Below, piece after piece: positions 8,372 through 22,400 of a stretch of DNA of 64,000 bases (positions within the stretch are counted from its first letter, which is position 1; each line of letters opens with the position of its first letter). Below the pieces are notes generated by a model. That model made no database searches. It was not told the origin of the DNA and saw only the letters and a program-made list of their open reading frames with translations. Both the position numbers and the translations under genes were made by a program. Origin of the DNA: Sporomusa termitida (GTDB lineage: Bacteria > Bacillota > Negativicutes > Sporomusales > Sporomusaceae); assembly GCF_007641255.1 (NCBI RefSeq), contig NZ_CP036259.1:1364001-1428000 (forward strand), given 5' to 3'.

Positions 8372-10066
8372 TTGATCTGCGACAAAAAAAATACCTGCAA
8401 ACAAATTCTGCAAACTAGCCTGATTCTCTTTATTCTGCTGCAAATAAGCCTAAGCTCAGCCTGGGCTGCGCCGACTGTAGCCGACAAAGAAGAACAAAAT
8501 CGGCGTGTCCGGCAGGAAGCCCTGGATAAAAAAGAACGCCAGGGACGCAGCGATGTCTTCCTTCAGCCCCCAAGCGAGGCCAAACCAGAAGTTGGATTGC
8601 CAGAAGAAAGCTTGAGCTTTCCTATTCAAACCATCATATTGCAGGGAGAGCACCTGGAGCAGTTTGCATGGTTGCAGGAGGCGCTGCGTAAGTACCAGAA
8701 CCGTAATATCGGTCTGCAAGGGATTAATCTGATCGTAAAACAGGCCACCAATCTTCTCATTGAGCGGGGCTATGTCACCAGCCGTCTGCTTATCCCCGCG
8801 CAGGACCTTTCCACAGGGACCTTAACCCTTGTCCTTGTACCAGGTATTATTCACGACATCCGATTTCAGGACCCTGAACAAAAAGGCAACTGGCATACTG
8901 CTTTCCCCGTCCGCCCGGGCGATATACTCAACCTGCGTGACCTGGAACAAGGACTCGAGCAACTCAAGCGGGTACCCTCACAGGATGCCGAAATGCAACT
9001 GGTGCCGGCTGAAACCCCAGGTCAGAGCGATGTTGTAATTAATCTTAAACAGACCAAACCCTGGAAGGTTATTCTCTCTATTGACGATTCCGGCAGTAAA
9101 GCCACAGGCGAGCTGCAGCTCGCCCAAACCTTTATCTATGATAACCTGTTACAAGCCAACGATCTTTTCCATTTTTCCTTTAATCAGGACGGAGAACAAA
9201 GCGGCTCTCAATATGGCACAAAAGGCCATAGCATCTATTACTCCCGGCCGGACGGTAATTTCACCTACACTATAAGTCAAAACAGCTATGATTATCATCA
9301 GACTGTCCTGGCCGGATCCCAGCCCATTAGCTACTCCGGGACTAACCGGGATACGAGATTCACTGTTGAAAAACTTATCCAGCGCGATCAAACCAGCAAA
9401 ACCCATCTGGAACTGGGGCTCGTTAAAAGGAGCAGCCAAAACTTCGTTGAGGATACTGAGATCCTCGTACAAAGAAAAAATACCACCGCTTTAACCCTTG
9501 CCTTACATGAGCGCCGCTATTTGGGACAAACCACTCTTGATACCCGTATTGCCCATCAGCAGGGCGTGCCCTGGTTTGGCGCCCAGGCTGATCTGACAGG
9601 CAGTAATCTGCCTACCACCCGCTACCATATCTGGACAATCGATGCCGCCATCGTCAAACCAGCTGCTGTTGCCGGCATTAAAAGCCAGTATAGAATGAGT
9701 ATTAGTGGTCAATACAGCAACAATCGCCTGTATGCTGCTGACAGCTTTAGCATCGGCAACCGCTATACCGTGCGGGGGTTTGACGGGGAACAAACACTAT
9801 CTGCCGAGAATGGTTGGTATTTACAGAATGAACTCATGGTGCCGGCAGGTGTTGCCAGTATCTATTGGGGGCTTGATTATGGGCAGGTCAGTGGGCCGCC
9901 AGCCGCCGGCTTAAGCAGCAAAGCCCTGGCCGGAACTGTTGTTGGAGTCAGAGGTGGAAGCGGCGGTGGGAGCTATGATCTCTTTATTGGCTGGCCGCTC
10001 AAAAAGCCGGCTGGTTTTACCAGCGCCACCCCCACTTACGGCTTTCAGTGGATCCAACAAATATAA
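8372..10066 (+). CDS. TpsB outer-membrane transporter (ShlB/FhaC/CdiB family)
   Basis: 564-residue two-partner secretion transporter. It has an N-terminal signal peptide (ILFILLQISLSSAWA), then a POTRA region (about 83-160, with the RGYVTSR motif). The C-terminal beta-barrel carries VRGF at about 467-470, the conserved tip of loop 6, followed by the NGWYLQNEL barrel strand. In this family the POTRA domains bind the TPS domain of the partner and the barrel exports it. The partner is the giant gene starting 336 bases downstream. The TTG start has GAGGAG nine bases upstream; no better ATG exists near the signal peptide. A terminator separates it from tpsA, so the two may be transcribed separately although they share operator sequences. 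Confidence 0.92.
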   Translation: MICDKKNTCKQILQTSLILFILLQISLSSAWAAPTVADKEEQNRRVRQEALDKKERQGRSDVFLQPPSEAKPEVGLPEESLSFPIQTIILQGEHLEQFAWLQEALRKYQNRNIGLQGINLIVKQATNLLIERGYVTSRLLIPAQDLSTGTLTLVLVPGIIHDIRFQDPEQKGNWHTAFPVRPGDILNLRDLEQGLEQLKRVPSQDAEMQLVPAETPGQSDVVINLKQTKPWKVILSIDDSGSKATGELQLAQTFIYDNLLQANDLFHFSFNQDGEQSGSQYGTKGHSIYYSRPDGNFTYTISQNSYDYHQTVLAGSQPISYSGTNRDTRFTVEKLIQRDQTSKTHLELGLVKRSSQNFVEDTEILVQRKNTTALTLALHERRYLGQTTLDTRIAHQQGVPWFGAQADLTGSNLPTTRYHIWTIDAAIVKPAAVAGIKSQYRMSISGQYSNNRLYAADSFSIGNRYTVRGFDGEQTLSAENGWYLQNELMVPAGVASIYWGLDYGQVSGPPAAGLSSKALAGTVVGVRGGSGGGSYDLFIGWPLKKPAGFTSATPTYGFQWIQQI

Positions 10067-10098
10067 TAAAGCAATTTGGCGAAAAGAGAGCTAACGTA

Positions 10099-10146
10099 AA
10101 GCAGGCTGCTATCATGTAGAAAAGCATGTATAGCAGCCTGCTTTTC
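10099..10146 (+). terminator. intrinsic terminator after tpsB
   Basis: GCAGGCTGCTAT pairs with ATAGCAGCCTGC with extra pairing CATG...CATG inside, followed by TTTT. It lies between tpsB and the tpsA promoter. Confidence 0.75.
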
Positions 10147-10260
10147 TGTTGCTAGAAACTGTTATCCGAGGACGATCAAAACGGCAAATTCAAGATAAAT
10201 GAAGAATTAGCCTTAAGAAAACAGGACAGTAGTCCTACTAAAATCATATTTAAAACAAGT

Positions 10261-10343
10261 TATAATATAAACAACCATATGTTTCCAAAAATGGATTAAA
10301 TTTTTGGAAACATACAATGATAATGATAATGATAATCAATTCA
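10261..10343 (+). promoter_or_regulatory. tpsA promoter, 14-base dyad operator and Fur-type box
   Basis: TATAAT (10261-10266) is a good -10, though its -35 is weak. A perfect 14-base inverted repeat, TATGTTTCCAAAAA (10278-10291) and TTTTTGGAAACATA (10301-10314), follows at the expected transcript start. Next come three direct GATAAT hexamers plus the inverted part, GATAATGATAATCAATTC (10319-10342), matching the Fur consensus. Another TTGACA stands at 10347-10352 with a poor -10. The simplest reading is iron control plus a second regulator whose half-sites are also before tpsB. Confidence 0.7.
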
Positions 10344-10401
10344 ATATTGACAAGCCGTATGGATATTCAAATAGGTAACATCATATTGCAAGGAGGAAAT
10401 T

Positions 10402-13400
10402 ATGAAAAGCCCTGTCACTTACATAAAAAGCGCCAAATGGAAGAAAGCCATTGCCTGGACCACCTTAGCCGTTTATCTAACGCAGCCGGCCTTAGCTGCC
10501 GCGCAGGTAACGGCTGATGCCAGCGCCGCCGCCCAAAACCGTCCGGTTATCGAAAAAAGCGCCAATGGAACGGAAATTGTGCAAATTGCCGCACCATCGG
10601 CAGCCGGCGTATCAAGAAACCAGTACCTCATCTTTAACATTGACGCGCAGGGACTCGTCCTAAATAACGCAAAAATCATTACCCAGACGCAGCTGGCCGG
10701 CTATATCACCGGCAATCCTCACCTCACCGGCGAGGCAGCGCGGATTATCCTCAACGAAGTTACCGGCTCGGGACCAAGTTACCTGTATGGATATACCGAA
10801 ATTGCCGGCCCAAAAGCCGACCTTATTATCGCCAACCCTAACGGTATTAGCGGGGCTGGGTTTGGCTTTATCAATGCAGGCCGTACTACCCTCACTACAG
10901 GCACGCCTGTCTTTGGCGGCAGCGGCAGCTTAGAAGCCTTCCGCGTCACCAGAGGCCAAATAGCAATAGCAGGAGCAGGGCTGAACGCCGGCGGCGTTGA
11001 CCGGGTAGATCTCATCAGCCGGGCAGTCAGCGTCAATGCCGGCCTCTGGGCCAAAGACATCAACGTTGTTACCGGCGCTAACCAAGTAGGCTATGACAAG
11101 CTGACCACTCAGGCAATCGCCGGCGAGGGCGACCGGCCGGCCGTGGCTTTGGACGTTAGTGCCTTAGGCGGCATGTATGCCGGCAAGATCAAACTGGTCG
11201 GAACTGAAAAAGGTGTTGGTGTTAATAGCCAGGGAGTTTTGGCAGCTGATAGCGGTGACCTTATGTTAAGTCAGACAGGAAAAATCACGCTGGCCGGGAT
11301 AACATCGGCAGCGGGAAACATAGATATTACAGCAAGCGAAGGTATTAGCGGCAGGGGAACGATTTATGCCGGGGAAAACAATAAATTAAGTGCAGGCGGG
11401 GTAATTGAAAACCGTGGGACCATCGCCGCCGGGAAAAACACCGAGCTGAGTGCCGCGGCCATAGACTCAAGCGGGACGCTGGCAGCGGGAACTGACAGCG
11501 AGGGCAGGCTAGGAGCAGCCGGTAACCTTAAGCTAACGGCCAGCGGGAACATCAGCGCCCACGGCCGGAATCTGGCTGGCGAAAACTTAACTATGACCGG
11601 GGCAAAGCTTGATTTAGCGGGCGCAACCAGCTATGCCGGGCAGGCTGCCAGGCTCAAAGCCACAGGCGGCAGTATCGACAGCAGCGATGCCAGGCTGGAG
11701 AGCGGGGGCGGGTTAAGCCTTTCGGCCGTTGACGGCATCAGTAATCAAAACGGACAAATACGAAGCGGCGGCGAACTGCAACTGGCCGCGCAAAACCTGG
11801 ATAACGTTAAGGGCCAAATGAGTGCCGGGGACAAACTGGCTATTGAGGCGCAGACCATTGCCAACCAGGCCGGGTCTATGCAAAGCGGCGGGGCTTTGGC
11901 AGTGAAGGCCAGCGGCAGCGTGGATAACCGGGGCGGCCAAATGGAGGCCCGGTCCGGCCTGAAACTGGCTGCCCAGGCAGTGAATAACCAAACCGGCCGG
12001 CTTGTTAGCCTCGATGAGAGAGGGCTAAGTCTGACGGTACAGCAAGGCTTGGATAACAGGGCCGGTGTCATTGGCGGTAACGGCGCGGCGGACATCAGCG
12101 CCGGCCAGCTGGATAATGCCGGCGGTGAGCTGACGGCCCAAGCTGAGCTTACGGTTAACGTTGCCGCTGCTTTAGACAATGATAAAGGACTGCTTGCCGC
12201 CGGGAGCAATCTTACTCTAACGGCAGGCAGCGCGGCCAACAAAACCGGGCAAATCATGGCCGGAAAAAACCTTAACGTGACTACTGGCACTCTGGCAAAT
12301 AGCGGGGCGATTAGCGCCGGCCAGGATGTTGCCGCAGCTATCGGCCAGACAGTGGTCAATACCGGCAAGATCCAGGCTGGCAGCAACATTAACATCCAAG
12401 CTGACGGGCAGATAACGAGCAGCGGCGCCATCGCCGGCGGCGGCAATGTGGCCTTAACGGCCTGGAGCCTTGATGCCAGCGGCAGCCTGGCCGCCGGCGC
12501 AACTGCCGACGGCAGCATGGGAACCAGCGGCAGCCTCATCATTAAGGCCGGAGGACAAATCAAAGCCACCGGCCAAAATCTGGCCGGCGCCGACCTTGAA
12601 CTCAGCGGGACAAGTATTGATCTAACCGGCGCTGCTACAACCGCCGGCGGCAATATTATTCTCAAAGCGGCCCAAGGAGGACTAAACAACACGGGCGGGA
12701 CAATTGCCGCCGGTAAAGAATTCAGCCTGCAGGCGGCCGGCAGTCTGATCAACACAGATGCCGCCCTCAGCGCCGCACAGCTAACCGTCAGTGCGGCCGC
12801 TATCGACAACCAAAGGGGCTTGATGAAACAGAGCGGGAGCGAAACAGTCAGCATCAGCACCGGCGGCAGGCTGGATAACCGCGGCGGACAAATCGCCGTC
12901 AATGCGGACCGGTTTATCCTTGCGACCGGCAGCCTCGATAACCGCCAGGGAAAAATCAGCCAGGCCGGAGCCGGGCTACTTAATGTGCAGGCCGGTACGC
13001 AGCTTGATAATCAAGACGGACAAATTGCCGCCAACGGCGAGATTCACCTGACAGCCGGGGACCTGGACAACAGCCGGGGGGAAATCCTCGCGCAACGGCA
13101 GTTGACAGTAAACACCGGTGGTTGGCAAAATCACAGCGGAAAATTAGTGGGTAAACAGGATATACAAATAACAGCCCAGGAGATTGATAATGAACAAGGC
13201 CTGGTTGAAGCGGGAGAAGGCTTAACCCTGCAAGCCCGGACACTTGTCAATGACCACGGGAAAATTACCAGCCTGGATGCAACCGGTTTAACGGTGAACG
13301 TCAGCAGGGAACTGACGAATAGCCAGGGGCTGATTGGCGGTAATGGTCAGGTAAACATAGCCGCGGCAGCAATAGATAACAGCGGCGGTCAACTGATTGC

Positions 13401-16400
13401 CAAACAAAAACAGAGCATAACCACTGGGGACCGGCTGACCAACACGGCCGGCACCATCTCGGCCGGTGCCGATTTAACCATAAGGCAAGCAGACGGAATT
13501 ATCGTAAATCAACAAGGCCTTATAGCAGCAGGCGATTACCTCAGCCTCGCAGCCGGTGCTGCCGACGTCAGTGGCGGCGAGTTTGCGGCCGGCAGCAATC
13601 TGCAGATCAGCGCCGGCAACCTGACGGGCGACAAGCTGCTGGCCGGAAAAGATATTGACCTCAAGGTGCAACAGGACGTCGGCATCCGGCAAAAGATTGA
13701 GGCCAATGGCGCCCTCACCGTCAATGCCAAAGGGAAAGTAGTCAATGACGGCGCGATAACAGCAGGCAAAGATATTTCCATAGCGAGCAGCGTTTTTAAC
13801 AATCAAACCGGCGCGGCGGCAAAAAGCGGCGGCAAACTTGCCGTGAGCGCAACTGCGGTAGAAAACAGGGGCACACTATACGGCAAACAAGCGGTGACGG
13901 TTACGGCGGAAAACGAGATAACCAGCAGCGCAACGCTGGCCAGCGGTGGTAATCTGGCCCTGCAGGCCGGAACAATTCAATCCACCGGCACGCTGGCAGC
14001 CGGTCTGGCAGATGACGGTGCGGTAGAAAGCGCCGGTGATCTTACCATTAACGCAACCGGAGCGGTAACGGCCACCGGCAGAAATCTGGCCGGCGGCGAT
14101 CTTGTCATTAGCGGGACAGATATTACGCTGCAGGGGGGACAAACCCAGGCCGGTCAGTCGGCGCAGGTTATAGCGACCGCCGGGGATATCAATAACAGCG
14201 GCGGCAGCCTGGCGGCTCAACAAGAGCTTGCGCTGGCGGCGAAAAATAAATTGGTCAATGATGCCGGTCTTAGCAATGCCGGTCAATTGCAAATTGCTGC
14301 TCAACAGATTAGCAATCGCGGCGGTGTTTTGGCCCAATCCGGCGAGAGTGACCTTAAGATCATTACCGGCGAGCTGGACAACACGGGCGGTCAAATTGCC
14401 GCCAATAGCGCGAACCTGACCCTGGCGGCGGGAACCTTAACCAACAGCCAGGGCCAGATTCAGCATGCCGGCAAGGGAGCGCTGGCAATCGCGGTAGATG
14501 GCAAGTTAGACAATGCCACCGGCGAGATTGTCGGCAACGGCGGGACCACCATAACGGCAGCAGCTATCGACAATACAGCAGGAGCCATCTTTGCCCAGCG
14601 GCAGCTGGCTATGCAGGCCGAGCAGCTAACCAACAGGCAAGGTCAGATTAGCGGTAACGAGAAAACCGAACTTCACGCCGGTGTCATCGACAACAGCCAA
14701 GGCCTGCTTGAAGCCGGCAGCGGTCTTAGCGTCAAGGCCCGGACGCTGGACAATGCCGGCGGCAAGCTGGCCAGTCTGGGGGCGGCGGCTCTGACTGTGG
14801 AAGTCAGTGGCAAGCTGTCGAATGCCGCCGGCCTCATTGGTGGCAATGGCGCAGTGAGCGTGGCAGCAGCAGAGATTGACAACACAGACGGGCAAGTGAG
14901 CGCCAGGACTGATCTGGCAGTAGCCACTGGTAATGGGCTGAACAATACCGGCGGTGCGCTGGCGGCGGGCCATGATCTGACCGTGGCGCAGGCGAGCGGC
15001 ATTTTGGCTAATGAAGAGGGAACCATGCAGGCCGGCAACAATCTTACGCTTGCGGCCAAAGCAGCGGATATCGCCGGCGGCAGCCTGGTAGCAGGCCAGG
15101 CTGTGGATATCGCTGCCGGCAGCCTGACGGTGAATCAATTGCAGGCCGGTGGAGATGTACAGATCAGTACCCTCAAGGACTTTGCCAATAAGGAGCAGGT
15201 GCAGGCCAATGGCCACCTGCGTGTCAAGGCCGGCGGCAAGCTCATCAATACTGGCGCTATGACGGGTCTGAATAGTGTAAGCATAACAGCCGCTGCGGTA
15301 GAAAACGCGGCCGCGGCGGCAATCAAAAGCGACGGCAATTTGTATATAGACGGCACAAACGTAGACAACCGGGGAACGATCTATGCCCGGCAGGCAGTGA
15401 ACGTTGCCGTTGCTGACAAACTCAGCAGTGACGGCGCCATCGCCGGGGGCGAAGATGTTGCGCTCAGCGGGAAAAGCGTTGCCTCGACCGGAACGCTGGC
15501 CGCCGGTTTGAACAGCGACGGCTCGCTAGGCGCTGCCGGCAACCTGACGGTGACTGCTGGGGAACAGATCACGGCGCAAGGACAGAATTTGTCCGGCAGT
15601 CATCTTGTCCTGCAAGGCGCGAGCGTGGACTTAAGCGGCGCCAATACCCGGTCCGGCCAGTCTGCGAGCATTACGGCGACGGTCGGAGATATCGTAACCA
15701 GCGGGGGCGCTCTGAGCGCGACAGAAACGCTGCATATTTCCGCCTCCGGCCGACTGACCAATGAGGCGGCGGAGCTTAAAGCAGACCGGCTGACCCTGAC
15801 GGCGGCGGCCATCAGCAACCGGGGCGGCACAATAGCCCAGTCCGGGCAGGAAAATTTGGCGCTCAGCACCGGCGAGTTGGATAATACCGGCGGGCAGATT
15901 GCGGCCAACAGCCGGAATCTGACGATTGCAGCCGAACAAATAACCAACCGTCAGGGCGTGATTCAGCATGCCGGTACAGGCCGGCTGTCCGTGGAGGCTG
16001 GTGGTGAATTTGACAATGCCGGCGGCCAGGTGGCCGGCAACGGCGAGACCACAATAACCGCTGCCAGCCTGGATAATAGCGAGGGTGTCATTTTCGCGCA
16101 GCGGCAGCTGGCTATCCGGGCCAGTCAGCTGAACAACCGGCAGGGGCAGATTGTCGGCAGCCAGGTGGTTGAGGTTAGCGCTGCCGTTGATAATGCCGGT
16201 GGTTTGATGGAAGCCGGCGACGGACTCAGCGTCAGTGCGCAGATCCTGAACAATGACGGCGGCAAGCTGACCAGCCTGGGGGCCGGCGGTCTGGTGGTGG
16301 ACGTCAGCGGCAAGCTATCGAATGTGTCGGGGGTCATTGGCGGCAACGGCGCCGTGAGTGTGTCGGCAGACAGTATTGATAACACAGATGGGAAACTAAG

Positions 16401-19400
16401 CACCAAGACGGATCTGACGGTAGACAACGCCAGCGGGCTGAACAACAGGGACGGCGTGCTGGCAGCAGGCCAGGATCTGACTGTTACGCAGACGAGCGGC
16501 GTTTTGGACAATAATGCTGGAACCCTGCAGGCCGGGAACAACCTTCATATTGCGGCCGATGGCGCAAACATCACCGGCGGCAGCCTGGCTGCCGGCCAAA
16601 CAGCGGGCATTAGGGCAAAAAACCTGACAGTTGCTGGGCTGCAGGCAGGTGCTGACATAGACGTTAGGACAGAACAGGACTTTGTCAATCAGGGCCAGAT
16701 CCAGGCCAATGGCGAACTGAGTGTTGCCGCCGGCGGGAAAGTAACCAATACCGGCAGCGTGGAAGGATTGGACAAGATCAATGTGACTGGCACCGTGGTA
16801 GCCAATGAAACAGGCGCGGCGATCAAAAGCGGCGCGGCGCTGGCCGTGACTGGCGGCAACGTAGACAATCAGGGCCTGCTTTATGGCCGGCAGGCAGTGA
16901 AGGTAGTAGCCGCGGATCACCTGACGACAACCGGCACCATTGCCGGTGGGGAAGACGTTGTCCTTAGCGGGAAAAGCGTGGTTTCCGCCGGCACGCTGGC
17001 CGCCGGCTTGCATAGCGATGGTTCGGTAGGAAATACCGGCAATCTGAGAGTCACGGCCACAAAAGAGATCCTGGCGACAGGGCAGAATGTAGCCGGTGCC
17101 GACCTTGTCCTGCAAGGCGGCCAGGTTGACCTCAGCGGCGCCTCTACTCAGGCGGGGCAGTCGGTGCAGGTAGCGGCGTCGGCCGGGGATATCAAGCATA
17201 ATGACGCAAGCCTGACCGCCCAAGGCCAGGTGAGACTTGCGGCCCAGGGCGCTGTAGTTAATGACGGGGCCGTAGTTAAAGCCGCCCAATTAGCCATAGA
17301 GTCCCACGGGCTTAGTAACCGGAGTGGTGTGCTGGCGCAATACGGGCAGGAAGAGTTAACGATTACTACCGGCGAGTTGGATAATACCGGTGGCCAGATT
17401 GCAGCCAATGGGGAGCAATTGACTATTGTAGCCGGAAAGGTGAACAACAGCCAGGGCGTGATTCAGCATGCCGGTGCCGGCACGCTGGCCGTTCAGGCTG
17501 GTGCTGAATTCGACAATACAGCCGGGCAAGTGGTCAGCAACGGCCAGGCCAGCCTAGTCGCCGCCAGTCTGGACAATACGGAGGGTATCATTTTCGCGCA
17601 GCGGCAGCTGGCTATTCAGGCCAGTCAACTGAACAACCGGCAGGGGCAGATTGTCGGCAAACAGGCCGTTACAGTTAGCGCTGCCATCGATAATGCCGGT
17701 GGCTTGTTGGAAGCCGGCGACGGGCTCAGCGTCAGCGCCCAGACGCTGAGCAATGACGGTGGCAAGCTGACCAGCCTGGGGGCCGGCGGTCTGGTGGTGG
17801 ATGTCAGCGGCAAGCTGTCGAATGCCGCCGGCCTCATTGGCGGCAACGGCGCCGTGAGTGTGTCGGCCGAGACGCTTGATAACACGTCCGGGCAAATGAG
17901 CGCCAGGACGGACCTGACGGTAGCCAGCGCCAGCGGGCTGACCAACAGGGACGGCGTGCTGGCGGCAGGCCGGGATCTGACTGTCACGCAGGCGAGCGGC
18001 GTTGTGGACAATAACGCCGGCACCCTGCAGGCCGGGAACAACCTGCTTATGGCGGCCAAGGGAGCAGACATCAGCGGCGGCAGCCTGTTAGCAGGCCAAA
18101 CAGCGGACATTAGCGCCCGGAATCTGACGGTCGATATATTGCAGGCAGACGCTGATGTGAAAGTTAAAACAGAGCAGGAATTTACCAATCGCGGCCAGGT
18201 GCAGGCCAATGGCGAACTGAGCGTTGCCGCCGGCGGGCAGGCAATCAATAGCGGCAATATAATCGGCTTGGAACAAGTCAGTGTAACCGGCGCAGCGGTA
18301 GCCAATGAAAGCGGCGCGGCGATCAAAAGCGGCGGTGCACTGGCTGTGAGCGGGCAAAACGTAGACAATCAGGGTATGCTTTATGGCCGGCAGGCAGTAA
18401 CGGTTGCGGCCGGGGACAACCTGACGACCAGCGGCACCATTGCCGGTAGTGAAGACGTTGCCATTAACGGGAAAAGCATTGCCTCAACCGGAACGCTGGC
18501 GGCCGGCTTGAACAATGACGGCTCGATAGGAGCTGTAGGCAACCTGACGGTGACGGCTGGGGAACAGGTCACGGCACAAGGCGACAATTTGTCCGGCAGC
18601 CACCTTGTCCTGCAAGGAGCGAGCGTGGACTTAAGCGGCGCCAATACCTGGTCCGGCCAGTCTGCGAGCATTACGGCGACGGCCGGGGATGTCATAACCA
18701 GCAGGGGGGCAGTGGGTGCGCAAGAAACGCTTCATATTTCCTCAGCCGGCCGACTGAACAATGATGCGGCGGAGCTTAAGGCGGCGAGGCTGACCCTGGA
18801 AGCGGCGGCCATCAGCAACCGGGGCGGCACAATAGCTCAGTCCGGGCAGGAAGAGTTAACGATCAGCACCGGCGAATTGGATAATACCGGCGGCCAGATT
18901 GCGGCTAATAGCCAGAATCTGTCGATTGCCGCCGAACAAATAACCAACCGTCAGGGCGTGATTCAGCATGCCGGTACAGGCCGGCTGTCCGTGGAGGCTG
19001 GTGGTGAATTTGACAATGCCGGCGGCCAGGTGGTCGGCAACGGCGAGACCACAGTAACTGCTGCCAGTCTGGACAATAGCGAGGGTGTCATTTTCGCGCA
19101 GCGGCAGCTGGCTATCCGGGCCAGTCAGCTGAGCAACCGGGAGGGGCAGATTGTCGGCAAACAGGCGGTTGCGGTTAACGCGGCCGTCGATAATGCCGGT
19201 GGATTGGTTGAAGCCGGCAATGGTCTCAGCGTCAGCGCCCAGACCCTGAACAATGACGGCGGGGAACTGACCAGCTTGACTACCGGCGGTTTGACCGTGG
19301 CTGTCAGCGGCAGGCTGTCGAATGTGTCGGGGGTCATTGGCGGCAACGGCTCCGTGAGTGTGTCGGCCGAAACGATTGATAACACAGACGGGCAAATGAG

Positions 19401-22400
19401 CGCCATGATTGATCTGACGGTAGACAGCGCCAGTGGGCTGGATAATACGGACGGTGTGCTGGCGGCAGGCCGGGATCTGGCGGTGAAACAGGCCGGCGGT
19501 GTCATCGACAATAGCGATGGAACCATGCAGGCCGGGAATACGTTCACCCTCACGGCAAGTGAGGCTGATGTCTTCCATGGCCGGCTGTTGGCAGGCCAAA
19601 CAGCGGACATTAGCGCCCGGAATCTGACTGTCGATGTGCTGCAAGCCGTTGCAGATGTACGTGTTAAAACAAAACAGGACTTTGCCAATCAAGGCCAGGT
19701 GCAGGCCAATGGCGAACTGAGCGTTGCCGCCGGCGGGCAGGCAACCAATAGCGGCAGCATGGTCGGCTTGGAACAAGTCAGTGTGACCGGCGCCGCGGTA
19801 GCCAATGAAAGCGGCGCGGCGATTAAAAGCGGCGGTGCGCTGACAGTGAGCGGCGGCAACGTAGACAACCAGGGAATGCTTTATGGCCGGCAGGCAGTGA
19901 CAGTTGCGACAGAGGACAACCTGACGACAACCGGCACCATTGCCGGTGGCGCCGATGTTGCCCTTAGCGGAAAAAATGTAGCTTCTACCGGAACGCTGGC
20001 CGCTGGCTTAAACAGCGATGGTTCGCTAGGAAATACCGGTAATTTAACAGTTACGGCCACAAAAGAGGTCACAGCAACCGGACAGAATCTGGCCGGGGCC
20101 GACCTTATTCTGCAAGGAGGCCGGGTTGACCTTAGTGGCGCGTCTACTCAGGCGGGTCAGTCGGTACAGGTGAAGGCAACGGCCGGGGATATCAAGCATA
20201 GCAATGCCAGCCTGACTGCCCAGGGCCAGGTAAGCCTTGCGGCCCAGGGCACTGTTGTCAATGACGGGGCCGTAGTAAAAGCCGCCCAATTAGCCATTGA
20301 GGCTCAAGGCATCAGCAACCGGAGCGGCGTGCTGGCCCAGTACGGGCAGGAAGAGTTGACGATTACTACCGGTGAGTTGGACAATACCGGCGGCCAGATT
20401 GCGGCCAACAGCCGGAATCTGACGATTGCCGCCGAGCAAATAACCAACCGTCAGGGCGTGATTCAGCATGCCGGTACAGGCCGGCTGTCTGTGGAGGCTG
20501 GTGGTGAATTTGACAATGCCGGCGGCCAGGTGGTCGGCAACGGCGAGACCACAGTAACTGCTGCCAGTCTGGACAATAGCGAGGGTGTCATTTTCGCGCA
20601 GCGGCAGCTGGCTATCCGGGCCAGTCAGCTGAGCAACCGGCAGGGGCAGATTGTCGGCAAACAGGCGGTTGCGATTAGCGCGGCCGTCGATAATGCCGGC
20701 GGATTGGTTGAAGCCGGCAATGGTCTCAGCGTCAGCGCCCAGACACTGAACAATGACGGCGGCAAGCTGACGAGCCTGGGGGCCGGCGGTCTGGTGGTGG
20801 ACGTCAGCGGCCAGCTGTCGAACGCCGCCGGCCTCATTGGCGGCAACGGCACTGTGAGTGTGTCGGCCGAGACGATCGATAACACGTCCGGGCAAATGAG
20901 CGGCAAGACGGACCTGACGGTAGCCAGCGCCAGCGGGCTGACCAACAGGGACGGCGTGCTGGCGGCAGGCCGGGATCTGACTGTCACACTGGAGAGCGGC
21001 GTTGTGGACAATAACGCCGGCACCCTGCAGGCAGGGAACAACCTTCATATGGCGGCCAAGGGCGCAAACATCAGCGGCGGCAGCCTGGTTGCCGGCCAAA
21101 CGGCGGACATTCGGGCGAAAAACCTGACAGTGGCTGGGCTGCAGGCGGGCGCTGACATAGAAGTTAGGACAGAACAGGACTTTGTCAATCAGGGCCAGGT
21201 GCAGGCCAATGGCGAACTGCGCGTTGCCGCCGGCGGGCAAGTAACCAATAGCGGCAGCATGGTGGGCTTGGAACAAGTCACTGTGAACGGTGCAGCAGTA
21301 GCCAATGAAAGCGGCGCGGCGATCAAAAGCGGCGGTGCGCTGGCAGTGAGCGGCGGCAACGTAGACAATCAGGGCACCCTCTATGCCCAGGAGACAGTAA
21401 CGGTTGCCGCTCAGGAGCAACTGACCACCAGTGGCACTATTGCCGGTGGGGAAGATGTTGCCCTTAGCGGGAAAAGCGTGACCTCCGCCGGAATGCTGGC
21501 CGCCGGCTTAAACAGCGATGGTTCGCTAGGAAATACCGGTAATTTAACAGTTATGGCCACAAAAGAGGTCACAGTAACCGGACAGAATCTGGCCGGGGCC
21601 GACCTTAGCCTGCAAGGCGGCCGGGTTGATCTCAGCGGTGCGTCCAGCCAGGCGGGGCAGTCGGTACAGGTGAAGGCGACGAACGGGGATATCGTAACCA
21701 GCGGCGGCATGGTGACGGCCCAAGACAAGCTAACCCTTGCAGCCACCGGCAATCTAATTAATGATGAGGCTGTAGTAAAAGCCGCGCAGCTAACCCTTGA
21801 GGCGCAAAAAATCAGTAACCGGGGTGGCGTTCTGGCCCAGTTCGGTCTGGCAGATTTGGCGATTATCACCGGCGAGTTGGATAATACCGATGGGCAAATT
21901 GCGGCTAACAGCCAGAATTTGTCCATTGAAGCAGGAACCCTTGATAACAGTGGGGGGAACATTCAGCATGCCGGTACAGATAAGCTGTCTATTCAGGCTG
22001 AGTCTAAATTTGACAATGCCGGCGGCCAGGTGGTCGGTAACGGGGAGACCACAATAGCCGCTGCCAGCCTGGACAATAGCGAAGGTGTTATTTTTGCGCA
22101 GCGGCAGCTGGCTATCCGGGCCAGTCAGCTGAGCAACCGGCAGGGGCAGATTGTCGGCAAACAGGCGGTTGCGATTAGCGCGGCCGTCGATAATGCCGGC
22201 GGATTGGTTGAAGCCGGCAATGGTCTCAGCATCAACGCCCAGACCCTGAACAATAACGAAGGCAAGCTGACGAGTCTGGGGGCCGGCGGTCTGGTGGTGG
22301 ACGTCAGCGGCCAGCTGTCGAACGCCGCCGGCCTCATTGGCGGCAACGGCACTGTGAGTGTGTCGGCCGAGACGATCGATAACACGTCCGGGCAAATGAG

